64,000 bases of DNA from Manduca sexta (GCF_014839805.1 NC_051141.1:11788777-11852776), one strand, 5' to 3'; positions 11,573 to 23,944 are shown, numbered from the stretch's first letter. Notes: generated by a model from the sequence alone, not told the origin. Program-made: numbers and translations.

Positions 11573-14500
11573 GTGAGCGTGTGTTCATTTATAAAATTAA
11601 CAATTTAAAAAAATATTTGTATTCTGACGATGTGTTGAAGACTTACTTGCACTTTTGTTGTAATGTCATATGTTCATAATATGAAGGAATATCGATTTTA
11701 GTAGTATAAAGTCCGTTCTAACAAGTCGTGGGTGCTGCGCAATGAATCTATAAATTTCGCGTTTGTAGAATAGCACAGCGAATGATTCAGCGTGTTTTAA
11801 GATCCTCTTTTATCCAATTCGATATTGAATCGTGTTTCTAGTTTCTGCTATCAGTTTAGAAAATTCGTTATGTGTCTATCCCTTGCACGGAGTTTAATTT
11901 CAACTTTGGTTTTCATCATGATTCAGCATTACATATTGTTTTGTGCCCTAAAACCGGAACCAATATTTTCCAAGGTATGATTAAAATTGTTATGCGTTAT
12001 ATGTCGTAAGCTATTTACGAACTTACCAATGTTAAGATTGTGAATATATTGTAAGGTTGATGGAAATCACTACTGTGGTTGTTGTATGTGAATAGGTAGA
12101 CAATAAAAAAGATTTCCCTCATGAGTATAGGTAATTATAAAATTATGTGTATGCATCAGTCTGTGTTTTATTGGTTTAGAAATCTAATATTTGAATTTAA
12201 TAATGCATTGTATATGAATTCTTAGTGTAATTGTAGTAGTATTATTGAAATTTGGTACAAAGGATTGTGTTTCTCATACCAGGATGACAAGGTTATATCT
12301 CATATCCCGCAGCACTAGATATTCACCTGAAAGGTTACACACAACATACATTTTAATTAAGGTTGCAGGAACACACTGGTTATAGGTCATTTTTGATAGG
12401 TCTGTCTAATAATGTTTAGGTTACGCCTATGTTGAACAGCATGCTTCATCTGTGAATTGTTTTAATGAAAGAATTAAAATTGTTGTTAAATTATTTTTTC
12501 ATTCAGCAACTAAAGTTTTTATCAATTTATTTTGGAAATTCTACATCTATTTAACTCCAAGAACTATAGTATACTTTTCATCTTAGGAATAAAATTTACC
12601 ATTGAAATTAAACTAATTTTCGGATTCCATCGCGGTGTTAGTATTTTATTTTCTCCCGACGTTTCGAAGACTTTGCAGCCTTCATGGTCACGGGGGGGGG
12701 GGGGGACTGAGGTGTTGTTCATCCGTAAAGTCAAAGTTACAATATCTACCTACATTTTACAATTATACAACTTTTTAAATTTTTTTAAAATTTTAGCTGT
12801 TGGTGGTCCGATCTACGCAGAATGAGCTCACAGTGTCTTGAAGTCTGGCAGCCGGTCTTTTGGGTTCCGATTTAATTAAATGTAGAACTGGATCCCAGGC
12901 TTGTGCAAGCTTCCAACCATCTTCCCTATTGAAATTAGGATGTTTTTTAATTTCAATAGCCTCGCGAATCATCCTAGGCAGGAATCGGTGTTCTTTGGCG
13001 AGGATTTGTGGCTTGTCTAGTCGCAGATAATGATTGGCGCCTCCCTCAGAGTGTTCAGCGACTGCAGACTTCGTCGAGCGTCAGTGTTTCACGTCAGCTA
13101 TATGTTCTTTTTACGCTGGTCCCTATATTTCTTTTTGTTTGCCCGATATAAGAGAGGCCACAGTTGCAATCTATTTTGTATACTCCCGGTTCTTGTAGAG
13201 GTATGTGACACTTGACAGGTGGTAAAAATTGACTAATCTTCTTAGGCGGCTTAAAATAAGTTTTTATGGAAGCACGCTTCAGGATGTAGCCAATCTTGTC
13301 GGTGACTCCTCTTACATATGGTAATACAACGGGAACACGTTCAACTGTGGCTGGTTTCACTCGGTTTCTGTGACGGCGGCGTGGAATTTGGAGCTTGTTG
13401 TCTCGAAGTACTTGCTTGACATGTTGCAGCTCAGCGGCCAGGTGTTTCTCGTCACAGATTCCTTGTGCTCTCTGAAACAAAGATTTGCCCACGGTAGCTG
13501 TTTTGGGTGGTGATGAGATTCACCGTTCAGATATTTATCAGTATGGGTCTGTTTCCGATATACAGTATGACTTAAGGTCTGATTAGGATTACGGTATGAT
13601 TAAAACATCTAAGAAAGCAAGAGATTTATTGTGTTCTAACTCCATAGTAAATTGGATTTTATTGTTGATGGAGTTAAGGTGATTTAAAAATGCAGTTACT
13701 TTATCAGATGGTAAAATTGTGAAAGTATCGTCTACGTACCGTTTATAAAACCTTGGAGTGACCGGGGGCTGTACTCAGGGCTGTCTCCTCGAAGTCCTCC
13801 ATAAATATATCGGCGACTACCGGAGATACAGGGGAGCCCATCGCTACCCCCTCAACTTGTACATAGAACTGATTATTCCACAACATATAACCAGATGTAA
13901 GGCAATGTTGGAGTAGTTCTGCATATTCCACAGGAATGTTATTCTCTGCTAACTTCTTAGATACAATACTTATTTTAAGCCGCCTAAGAAGATTAGTCAA
14001 TTTTTACCACTTGTCAAGTGTCACATACCTCTACAAGAACCGGGAGTATACAAAATAGATTGCAACTGTGGTCTCTCTTATATCGGGCAAACAAAAAGAA
14101 ATATAGGGACCCGCGTAAAAGAACATATAGCTGACGTGAAACACCGACGCTCGACGAAGTCTGCAGTCGCTGAACACTCTGAGGGAGGCGCCAATCATTA
14201 TCTGCGACTAGACAAGCCACAAATCCTCGCCAAAGAACACCGATTCCTGCCTAGGATGATTCGCGAGGCTATTGAAATTAAAAACATCCTAATTTCAATA
14301 GGGAAGATGGTTGGAAGCTTGCACAAGCCTGGGATCCAGTTCTACATTTAATTAAATCGGAACCCAAAAGACCGGCTGCCAGACTTCAAGACACTGTCAG
14401 CTCATTCTGCGTAGATCGGACCACCAACAGCTAAATTTTAAAAAAAATTAAAAAGTTGTATAATTGTAAAATGTATGGTAGATATTGTAACTTTGACTTT

Positions 14501-17500
14501 ACGGATGAACAACACCTCAGTCCCCCCCCCGTGACCATGAAGGCTGCAAAGTCTTCGAAACGTCGGGAGAAAATAAAATACTAACACCGCGATGGAATCC
14601 GAAAATTAGTTTAATTTCAATGTCTAACATTCGCGTAAACATAAGAAATCATTATAAAATTTACCACTACAGAATCTGCAAGCAAAAAGTAATCTTAATA
14701 TAAAATAAATAGGAAGAGGAATTAACTTGATACTTCAAATCCATTTTCTTTTTAAAAAGTCTGACCTTATTTATTTTATTAATTTAATATTATTTACTTA
14801 CAATTCCACCTAAATTGAATTCATTTCCTAAAATAAGAATCATTATTATATTATTGGCCAGCCCTTATTAAATTTGTCTCTGCCCCTAGTGATCTTACTT
14901 ATTGTATTGTATTTTTTTAATAATAATCAGATAAATAAATACTTATGTGGTTGATTTGGGATAGGGGGGTATATTGTGATAAACTCAGGTTTAATTGCTT
15001 TAAATAAAATTAAACCATGATCTTAATATGAAGTATATTTATAATTATAACCACCATTTTTTTTCTGGTTAGAAAGCATATTAACTCACCTCTTAGTGAA
15101 TGTTGAAAACTACTGGTCATACAGCTAATAATACAATGGTATATTTAACCTTAGACAAAAAAAAATGTATTACCAAGGTACAGATTGTCGTATACTTAAT
15201 ATATACATGTTAGGTTGAGTATACTATATTATGTTGTTATTGCATGTTATTTTACAAAGTAAATTATGTATATTGTCTTTATTATATGTAATGTATGACA
15301 CCTTGTATCTAAAGTGATAAATTGTTTATTCAGGCAATTTGCTATATGAATTTTAAACAGAAAAGAGAAATTTACATGTATTTTAGAATACCAACAACCA
15401 AATTAAAAAATTATAAAAAGAGTTTTATAAGATCAATAGATAGCTTAAAGTTTATGAAGCTGATGCGAATTTATAAAGCCCTATGTTCAAAATTTTAATT
15501 CAAATATTCTTCTACCTCACAATGGCTCTTATATTTATTGTGTGCTATGATTCATTATATTTTTCAAGCAAACTGTTTGTAAATGTATGAAAACCAAATG
15601 ATGTGAAACATCATCTAAGAATATGTTATTTCAACAATGAATTAAAGACTAATTTTTGTATATACTCTCTCTCAAAAAACTGTAAAAAAAACCTGAACAT
15701 CTAATAACTTCTTCAAAGAGGTATATTATTAGCCCTTCACTTTGTTAATCTGTGAAAGATGTAAACCCCTGAACACATTTTATTACAATGATATGAGATA
15801 GTTTGACCATGGAGTATTAGTTTATTTTAAAATATATTATAAATATACGCAAAAAAATTGTGTACAAGTGAGTATAGTATATCAGTCAAATCTGACATTT
15901 TGATATTATCAAAGAAATATTTATAAAATCAGCATACACAGTATTAAAGTTAGAATCAATATTTGATACAGTAATGATAGATGAGATCTTGATGGTGCAT
16001 TCACTTTGGCTGGGATGACCATTTGGTCATCCCAGCCAAAGTGATGAGTGAGTGAAGGAGAAAGTCGATAGTAAGAAGGGATTACATTTGTAATCCCTTC
16101 TTACTATCGACTTTCTCCTTGGATTAACATGATGATCCACTAACATTGCATGATCCAAAATTCGCTGTAAAACATTTTATTGATGGAGTCTATGTTTCAA
16201 CATCACACCTTATTGTGGGCATTAAGAATTGCCTATTAGAGTACAGTCACACTAAGAAGTTTTTCGAAATAGTTAGGTACTGGTTAGTCAGGAAACATAC
16301 TCATAGTCCTGGCAGTCTTTATTGCTTGAAAGCAATTTTGTAACCAAATTATGTGACACTTCATTTTACTAAACCATCATATTGTAGGCTGTGTGTAGCT
16401 TTGCTAATTTCAGGATTTGTGTAGTTGAATTATTATTTGTTAACACTAAAAATATTAGTAGTATTAGTAGTATTTTTATACTTTTCTATGGCTATAAAAT
16501 GGCTGATTTACATATTTTTATGTAGCCTTGTTACGATTTCCTAAAGATAGGTATTTAGGCATTATGGGATTTGTCCATATCCTAGTATTAAATTAAAATT
16601 GACATCTAATTGAAAAGTTCCTGAACCTAGTTCTTAAATCATAACTGGAACATTTTTTTTTATATTATGTGTCTTGCGGTTGCGACTATTTCTTTAATAA
16701 GTAATTAAAAGTTGACAATTTGTACCTGCTATTAATGGTTGTATATCAAAATTATATGTTTTGGTGGTATACACCTGATGCCAGTTACATTATAAAACTC
16801 TTTCCCATACACTGTTACTAAAACAAATTTATTCAGTTTGTTTATTTTTATAAGGTTGCTGGTGGGGCAATAAGGCTACAGCTGGTGAACGACAACTGGA
16901 CAGAGTTGAAAGGAGAAATCGCTGGTCCCTCTGACACTCCATATGAAGGTGGCACATTCGTGCTCGAAATCAAAGTACCCGAAACTTATCCCTTCAATCC
17001 ACCGAAGGTAAAGGTTTTATGTTCATTGACGGTAAATGAATAAAAGGTACTCAATGAATATTCTGGGGAATTGTAGATTGATGTTTTTAAACGTTAAAAA
17101 TATGATGTTGTAATCCTTACTTGTTTTGCATTTATAACTTTTATAAAATTTGTATGTCGTATGAATTCGCAAACTGAAGAAATCATTGAAATCTGGTGAA
17201 AATTCACAAGTTATAAGCCATTGAAAATAGGTAGTAGGGGTGAGTGTTAAAAAATGGAAAAAGGACTTAATACTTATGTCTTTATACTAAATTCTATCGT
17301 GAAGTGACGTAAAGTGACGTCAGCGAGAATTACAATGCAGGCGAAAAAAAAAGATGGAGTGATATCCCCACTCCTGCACGTATCAATATTTGAAATATAA
17401 ATTACTGCCCCATTGCTTATCAAATTTTAATGTTGATTTCCTTTTTTTACTACTATTGATATTACATTTAAAATACGCACAAAATCAAACAATCAAATAC

Positions 17501-19094
17501 CCTAATGGTTGTGTAGTATCAGTACAGATTCAATCTCGAACTGAGAGATCATAAGCTGATAATTTGCATAGACCTTTCTTTTAACCTTCTAAACGGTGGG
17601 TCAAACGTCACAAAATCACGTGACAGATTTTTAAGATACTCATGTCACTGTAATTAAAGTTATATGACACAAATCTACATGTGCATTATGCGCAGTTCAG
17701 TGACAGTGCGGTACTGCCGCGCCTTCTGCTGTGTCATACCGCAGTTGGCACCAGGTCACGGCTTTTAGTGGCAGTTATCAGTACGCCTGCTGCTCGGCAG
17801 CACGATGCTCGTGCGGCCTTGTTATGATCAGCTCAAACCAGGTAGTACGTACAGAAACGCGCGTTCTTTTCGACTGATAATAAATATCGACCTTGTGCTA
17901 TTTGGGTTGAATTGATAATAGCGTATAAATATGTAGTACCTATACCTCGAGCGAAGCGACGACGACGTGCGGTCATGTATGGTTCTTGTGACAAACTAGG
18001 CTAATTCACCATACTATTTGCATAAGTATTAGCAGATTTGGCAGACCTGGTTGTGTATGCTTGCTATTTTTTCTAGTGATAATGTATGATCTCTTTTTTA
18101 AAGTAGGTCCTAAATTATTAATACTCGTTTGATTAGACTAAAATTTTTTTTTAGTCAAGTTTTTTGGGACCAGAAAATATGTTTTTTTAAAGTTCACTTT
18201 GCATAAACAGTCAACAACGCATTAAGTCGTAGTAGTCTGCAGATTACTTGTGCTACGTCGTATTTATTATTGATAAAATTAAAGGTAATATAATTTATTC
18301 ATAAGCTCAATTGTTATGGATTGAAAATTACACTTAAGAGTTAAGTACCTTTATTTGATTAGAAATAACAACAGTGTGAATATTAAAATCCACGAAACAA
18401 TCTGCTGATATGGTTAATTTTATATATTATTTAATATAAAACTCTATTATCTATATCTATTATATGTTGATTTTATGAGAATTTTGACATAATATTGTTG
18501 GGCAGGAAAAAGGGATTTTCTATGGATAATTTCAGCTTATGTTTTGTGTTCCGTAGTTACCTTATAATTATTTATTCGACATTATGTCACTGGACGTAGT
18601 ACTCGCTAGAGAAGATTATATTCAATTATTTATGCAATGTGTCAATGGCGGATTTATTGTTATGATGTGTGGAGGCATTGCATTGTTTGACGCATTTTGT
18701 TTCTCACCAGATTCGGTTTGTTACCAAGATTTGGCACCCGAACGTATCATCAGTGACGGGCGCCATTTGCTTAGACATTCTAAAAGACCAATGGGCGGCC
18801 GCACTAACCCTGCGCACGGTGTTGCTGTCGCTGCAAGCGCTATTGTCAGCCGCCGAGCCCAACGATCCTCAGGACGCAGTGGTCGCCAAACAATTCAGAG
18901 AAAACCCACACCTATTCAACTTGACCGCGCGGCATTGGACTAACGTGTATGCGGGTGGGCCTAATGCGATATGGGAGTTCAATCAAAAGGTGCAACGCTT
19001 ACTGGATATGGGCATCGACGAGCATCAGGCGAGAGTAGCGCTCTCCACCTACGACTGGGAGCTAGAGCGCGCCACCGAGCAACTCTTCAGTTAG
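11510..19094 (+). CDS. Ubc4: Ubiquitin-conjugating enzyme E2-25K (UBE2K/Ubc4 type), three exons
   Basis: E2 enzyme that takes ubiquitin from E1 on its active-site cysteine and builds Lys48-linked chains; cytosolic and nuclear. Coding exons 11510-11572, 16855-17007 and 18711-19094 join in phase 0 to give 199 aa, the same length I recall for the Drosophila orthologue and one short of human UBE2K. It starts [20 protein letters not shown]. The E2 fold covers about residues 4-155, with [14 protein letters not shown], the HPN motif (81-83) and active-site Cys92 in [12 protein letters not shown], the same position as in human UBE2K. A UBA domain follows at about 160-199 ([17 protein letters not shown]), the mark of this E2 class. 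No frameshift or missing catalytic residue. The gene symbol follows Drosophila usage. Expression is presumably constitutive; the sequence shows no specific regulation. Confidence 0.96.
11573..12588. other. UBE2K intron 1, left part
   Basis: Intron 1 spans 11573-16854 (5.3 kb). This left part has no gene or identified repeat. The rest holds the Penelope-like element and two perfect hairpins. Confidence 0.6.
12600..13261 (-). repeat. Left arm of the Penelope inverted repeat
   Basis: 662 bp, near-identical to the reverse complement of 13968-14622. Differences include a G run of 14 (12692-12705) against a C run of 9 in the right arm, a one-base insertion that frameshifts the endonuclease here, and a few substitutions. 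Confidence 0.85.
13968..14622 (+). pseudogene. Right arm: GIY-YIG endonuclease fragment and 3' UTR
   Basis: On the + strand this arm encodes the C-terminal part of the Penelope protein without interruption: [20 protein letters not shown], then [20 protein letters not shown] and on to [12 protein letters not shown], ending at a stop at 14349-14351. A 3' UTR of about 270 bp follows. It covers the GIY-YIG core that is frameshifted in the left arm. It has no start codon or RT of its own and must have arisen with the left arm as one insertion. Confidence 0.8.
14666..16000. other. UBE2K intron 1, middle part
   Basis: AT-rich; no gene or named repeat. Confidence 0.5.
16001..16044. repeat. Perfect hairpin, 21-bp arms
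   Basis: Arms 16001-16021 and 16024-16044 are exact reverse complements around a 2-nt TT loop. The stem core is TTGGCTGGGATGACC. Confidence 0.9.
16055..16120. repeat. Perfect hairpin, 32-bp arms
   Basis: Arms 16055-16086 and 16089-16120 are exact reverse complements around a 2-nt TT loop. It sits only 10 bp from the preceding hairpin and has an unrelated stem sequence. The loop is the same size and sequence. Confidence 0.9.
16855..17007 (+). CDS. Ubc4: UBE2K coding exon 2
   Basis: 51 codons between acceptor TAAG (16851-16854) and donor GTAAAG at 17008. It encodes the first half of the E2 beta-sheet ([19 protein letters not shown], then [15 protein letters not shown]). Both junctions are phase 0 and the join reproduces the family sequence without gap. 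Confidence 0.95.
17008..18710. other. UBE2K intron 2
   Basis: 1.7 kb. A GC-richer stretch at about 17690-17830 contains short inverted repeats (TGCGGTA...TACCGCA) and may be a decayed mobile element, but I cannot assign it. The 119-codon frame starting at 18584 is a shadow of exon 3. Confidence 0.55.
18711..19094 (+). CDS. Ubc4: UBE2K coding exon 3
   Basis: 127 codons plus TAG, after acceptor TTCTCACCAG. It carries HPN, the active-site cysteine ([15 protein letters not shown]), the conserved [20 protein letters not shown] helix region, WTNVYAGGP, and the UBA domain ending QLFS. The exon is markedly GC-richer than its surroundings, as expected for coding sequence here. Confidence 0.96.
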   Translation: MRFVTKIWHPNVSSVTGAICLDILKDQWAAALTLRTVLLSLQALLSAAEPNDPQDAVVAKQFRENPHLFNLTARHWTNVYAGGPNAIWEFNQKVQRLLDMGIDEHQARVALSTYDWELERATEQLFS

Positions 19095-19576
19095 TTTAAT
19101 CGCTGCAACTAATCGTATTTAGTATTATGCGAATGGTTAAAATCCCTTTAAGCTGGAATTACGATTGCTTATGACTAACAGCAATTTGTATTCAATGTGA
19201 TTGTCATAAACTTTGTTTATGTTCCGTAATTTGGAAGATTTATTTTATATTATAATTTAACTTTATACGTTAGGAACTATGACTCGACTAGGTAACTCTG
19301 TGATTTACATAACGTGTGAGCACGCGACATGAGCCCATCCAATGTCCGCTGGGTGAGGTGACCGCAAGGCGCCGGTGATGCGGTGCTCGTCAGCGCCTGC
19401 ACAATGAGCTCACAAACGAGCGAAAGCTTTCCAGGCCGATTTTAATCTATAATTACATATTGTGTGCATTTTGATAAACAGACATCACAATCATTCGAAA
19501 TCAGATATAATATCGACATAATATTTTTTATATGATGTTAAGTTACATTACTTTAAGAAATAGAAAGAAATTGCAA

Positions 19577-19616
<40 letters not shown>

Positions 19617-19790
19617 ATAAATCACCTAATACAATCGAAGGCCTTCCTGTTTATGCAGTTTTACTAATTTAAACGATTTATTGATTCAATAGTAATTTGT
19701 AAATGTAAAATTGAAATTATAACAGATAATTTTAAATTATGTTAAACTGTTAGAAATAAAAGCAAAACAGAGATATGGAGGTACAATAAA
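19095..19790 (+). terminator. UBE2K 3' UTR and candidate poly(A) signals
   Basis: Downstream of the stop the first strong AATAAA hexamers are at 19755-19760 and 19785-19790, giving a 3' UTR of roughly 0.7 kb. An (AT)n microsatellite at 19580-19610 lies within it. Transcript data would be needed to know which site is used. Confidence 0.4.
19580..19610. repeat. (AT)n microsatellite
   Basis: About 14 uninterrupted AT/TA units, then a short TG run. Confidence 0.95.
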
Positions 19791-22700
19791 GATTTATTAA
19801 AGTTAACGGAGTTCCACTATGCATTTTTTAAGAACGCGGAAATTGTAAGTTTTGTTATATTAATATATTTTAAATGTATTATAACGATGTCTCCATATAT
19901 CAGAAGTGAAACGCCAAATAGACGTCATGACTTCGACAACCTTTTTACAACAGTTGTTCACATAATGAAATTTATAGAGACGTTGTAGTTGTGGATGAAA
20001 ATATTGACGCCGCTTTCATTCTGACCATCCTTCCGACATTACTTACAATTAATCAGTGATGACCATCGAATTATGAACTACGTACACAGTGACGATCTAA
20101 GCTACCAAGTTGTGACAGGGAAATATAATGTGACAAGGTCTCGCTCTTCATTTCCGCCTGTGTCCTTCAGATTTTTCAGCCTCCGTTACTATCTCGTATA
20201 TTGAGTTCTCTTTATTATTTAACACTGATGTCGAGGTCTTGACGTTAGTATAAAATTATTTTTTTATAATATTTTCTTCTTAGATTATTCCAATTCTAGA
20301 TAGATGTCTTTGTATAGTTAGTACGAGTGTGGGAGCGGGTAAGACTCTGATAATATTTGTATCTATGTTAAAAATTAAATATTGTCGTAAATTCTATGTT
20401 TGTTTTTATTCCATTGTGTTCTAAAGTGTTAACGGTAAGTATAGATTTATAAAGCCATAATGCCACTTAATAAACTTTGGGCTGCTGCCTTTTTACAGCG
20501 GACACACAGATGTGCTACATTGCCTGGCTTTTGATTTGTGTCAACAAGCCAATAGGATCATTTTCATACCTTAGCTCCCATAATACATATTTTCAGGCTT
20601 ACAGATTATATAGAGCGAACAAATAAGTTCGTGCGTCGATAATTCATCTACCGTACAATATAAAAACACCTGCGTAAAATAAACAACATCATACTACAGA
20701 TTTTCAATCGTAGATAGGCTAAATAAAAGTCTCGATTTCAAATTATCGATAATTTGCAGTTATAGATATTGTGATTACGAGATGCAAAGGGTAACAGTTT
20801 AGTAGTATACTTACCAGATATCCGGCCAACCTTGTAGCTTTGAATTTAATAAAAAAATAAAAAATATTGACTTGTATATAGGTATTATTTAGCATCAATG
20901 AAATCACTGATGAAATGAGTTGCCCCGAGTGTTATATCTCGTATATTTATATTATTTAAATTGCATTCGTACAAACACCATTATAATATATTATATGTCA
21001 TACTTTATCACAGGAAAATATTGTCGATTGTCGGTATCTTAAATTAGTAAATATCACATCTCTAATTCCTCAGAAATAATACAGCTTTTCAACTATAGAT
21101 GCCGTTATTAACAATTTTTCCTTGGAACACTGAAGATTTTTTTTTAATCGGAAGACTGGGCAAATGTCTTAACCGGTGTAGCTATAAGGAAACTTTCTTA
21201 CCGCCCATAATTTCTAAAAACTACAGATCTTTATGTATAGATTTTAAAAAAAATCCAGTAATGAAGGTAAGCAATTTATGCAAAAAACTATTGTAGATAC
21301 CTATCCATCCTGTTTCTTACAAGGATCACTTTATGACCTCTAAAAAATATTATCACTCCCGGTCCAGCTTTCGGTCAGGGAGAAATTTAAAATTTTCATG
21401 AAATGCATTTAAATTTTTAATTCAAACTTTTAAATTATTATTTTCTCTACAAATTGTTTAACATCTACTCATTGAAACCATTCTTTTCAGCCCAAAAATG
21501 CCATATATAGTGTAAGTTGCTGAGGAGTTGAATTTTCCGCATCAGTATCATGTATGCAGTATGAGTTCAGGTTTGCCATGTCTTAGAAATGCCACCGAAA
21601 TAATGGTATAACAAATTTCTAATCAATCGGACCTGTGAAAGTAGGGCAAGAGATGATGATCTCCAAACGTCTAATAGGAAGGTCTATTAATTATAGCTAA
21701 GAACTATCGCGTTCACATCGGCTTTCAAAAAAAAAACACATCAAAATCGGTTCATTTCTTTGGGAGCTACAATGCCACACAGACATACAGATATACACAC
21801 AGCCCTCTCTTTAGGCCGGGGATTAAAACATGTATGTAAGATTTAGTTTGAAAGCATTTAGTAATGTCTCATAATGTAATTTGTAAAAATAAATAAGTTT
21901 AGTACTTGATAATTACAAACATTTCTGTAATTAAATAAACACAATCTCATAGCTTTGCTTTAATAACATCCGAATAACTGGCTCCATATAAAAATATTGG
22001 TCACATTGCCTGTCAATAATAAACAGCCGGAATTCTTTTCTTTGTCATATTGTAAAATATATATTATAAAACAAATTATAGGTCCAGAAAGTTTCTTATT
22101 TTATGCACACTGTGGCTCTTGTGTCAGTTTTGTGCTGCCATCTATAGTTCGTGCTTGTTCCTTATTGTGTACTATACTTAGCTTATTTATTTAATTTTTA
22201 TTTATTTATTTATCAATTAAGTATCACAAAAGCTTATAGTGAAAATGCACCAAGACGCTTATTATGAATTTATAAATTACACATGGATTCCAACATACCG
22301 TTGGTATAAAAAATGCAATGCATGACAAGCATAATGAAGTTCATACTTCATTATGCTTGTCATGCATTACAATTTATTATTGTTTTTATGATACTCATGT
22401 ATCATTTGTGAATTTTTCAGCTCCTGAATACGTTTTGTTCGTTTTAACAAAGTAATGGTATACAATGGTAATGGTAATACAGTAAAAGCCCATGGAAGTC
22501 AATATTAAATACAAAATGTTTGGTGAAAGATATTTTTTCACTTTCTGAATGATTATCATAAAATTTTGCGAACATGCGATGGCTACTCAATCTGAAATAG
22601 CAAAACCCCTACGTAAAATTTATTATAAATGCTTCACCTTTTTCACGGTAGATAGCACTAGTTTGTACCTATTAAGGGTTAATCATTGATATTTCTAAAG

Positions 22701-23393
22701 ACGTCGATACTTTGAACATAAGTATATTTAACAATAAATGAATCATGAATTAATAATTATTATATATTAATGTTATTAACAATTTAATTTAATTACTCGT
22801 ACATGTATTTGTCTAAGTATTTCTAAGATTTTCTTAAAGTAAATACAAGAATTAACGTGGGTGTTAATAAAAAGAAACAATACAAAATTAAACCAGCTTG
22901 TAAAACTCACAAGCTAAAAACAAATAAGTTTAACCAAGTTTATGTTGGGTGTATCATTCAATAAACAATCAAAAGAATACTTAACTCAATTTTTTTAAGT
23001 CGAACAACTTTTGAATTTTTTATTTAAATATTATTTTTATATTACTTATAGTATAGACAAAGGCTGCTTAGGGGCCTTAACTTTTACTGAACGAATTAAC
23101 ATAACATGAGGTTTCAGACAACATAAAAGCTGTAAATATTTCGACAGTAGGTTCTTTCTTGTTGCTATAAAACTTAAGTAGCATCTACTGAGACGCCCCA
23201 GATAATTGTGAACAATTGCTTCATCTGTGCCAAAGCGATTCAGGATCCAAGTAATTCGGGTACAAGCCGACAACCGCGGGTTTGTGTTGTACGTAATGAG
23301 AGTACAAAAAAAAGTATTATGAACCTTATAAACACACGTTCTGATGACGTTGCAATGGACATTGCTTAACATTGAATTTCTTAACATTTTCGC
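19791..23393. other. Intergenic stretch between UBE2K and the LTR element
   Basis: No gene recognised. 21690-21826 has the look of a decayed transposon tail (ATCAAAATCGGTTCATTTCT, TGGGAGCTACAATGCCACAC, then AGACATACAGATATACACAC). 22317-22368 is a perfect hairpin. The open minus-strand frame at 23046-23387 (113 codons) resembles no family I know. Confidence 0.5.
22317..22368. repeat. Perfect hairpin, 24-bp arms
   Basis: Arms 22317-22340 and 22345-22368 are exact reverse complements around a 4-nt loop, TCAT. Same class of structure as the pair at 16001-16120, with an unrelated sequence. Confidence 0.9.
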
Positions 23394-23640
23394 TTATAAC
23401 TTTTTATTTATAGTTCTACGACAAAAGTTACTGGACCAAAGTTGTAGAGAATTTAATTTGCAACAAAAATGTTTATAATTTTTTTTGTCGGATAAATAGT
23501 TTAAGAGATACATCGTAAAAACCATTTCAACCCCTATTTTCAATATGGCGGCCGTGGGACAAGGGTGGCGACCCCACAAACTTGGTTTTAGCTTTACACT
23601 GACCCCCCTACACTTCAAAAAAATAAAATTGCGTCCTCTA
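23394..23640. repeat. Probable dispersed repeat
   Basis: A stretch including TTATAGTTCTACGACAAAAG, CCAAAGTTGTAGAGAATTTA and CAATATGGCGGCCGTGGGAC. I recall this type of sequence as recurring in insect genomes, but cannot name the element. No coding content. Confidence 0.35.
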
Positions 23641-23737
23641 AAAAACGCAAGGTAAGGCCTAAAAAATGTAACATTTCAATGGACTAGATGTTTAACATTA
23701 CGTTTAGGTACCTATGTTTGATATTCAGTAAGACTAT

Positions 23738-23944
23738 TGTTACGTGGCGTTATCCTAACCGATGACATCGGGTGTTTCCGGAAATATTCGGCTCCGCGGT
23801 CTGGCTGGCAGAAGAGAAGATATGTCACGCGGCGACTATTCTATTATTATTCTTTCTGGCTGGACGTTGTCAAAAGAATGTTTAAAATTGTATTCTGTAA
23901 TTATTTTGCTAATATACTGTTTACTGTAAAAAGAGCGTTTTACA
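23738..23944. repeat. 5' LTR
   Basis: 207 bp, TG...CA, about 98.5% identical to 24690-24896 by eye. Assigned as the left LTR because the primer-binding-site-like sequence follows it. Confidence 0.8.

Larger units (their letters stand above)
12600..14653 (-). mobile_element. Penelope-like retroelement with inverted 3' duplicate
   Basis: Reading on the minus strand from about 13968 there is reverse-transcriptase sequence ([20 protein letters not shown], 13877-13818). After a frameshift come the catalytic KRYVDDTF (around 13743), then [13 protein letters not shown], a linker with [20 protein letters not shown] (from about 13459), and a GIY-YIG endonuclease start ([19 protein letters not shown], about 13180-13120). 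RT plus GIY-YIG in this order defines Penelope-like elements. The minus-strand copy is 5'-truncated and frameshifted again near 13105. Fused to its 5' end is a second, oppositely oriented copy of the 3' part, so 12600-13261 and 13968-14622 form an inverted repeat. A candidate 12-bp duplication ATAAAATTTACC flanks the unit at 12589-12600 and 14654-14665. Not functional as it stands. Confidence 0.85.

Noticed and set aside
23046..23387. 113-codon minus-strand ORF
   Set aside because: Examined for transposase or receptor motifs; none convincing, so not listed as a gene.
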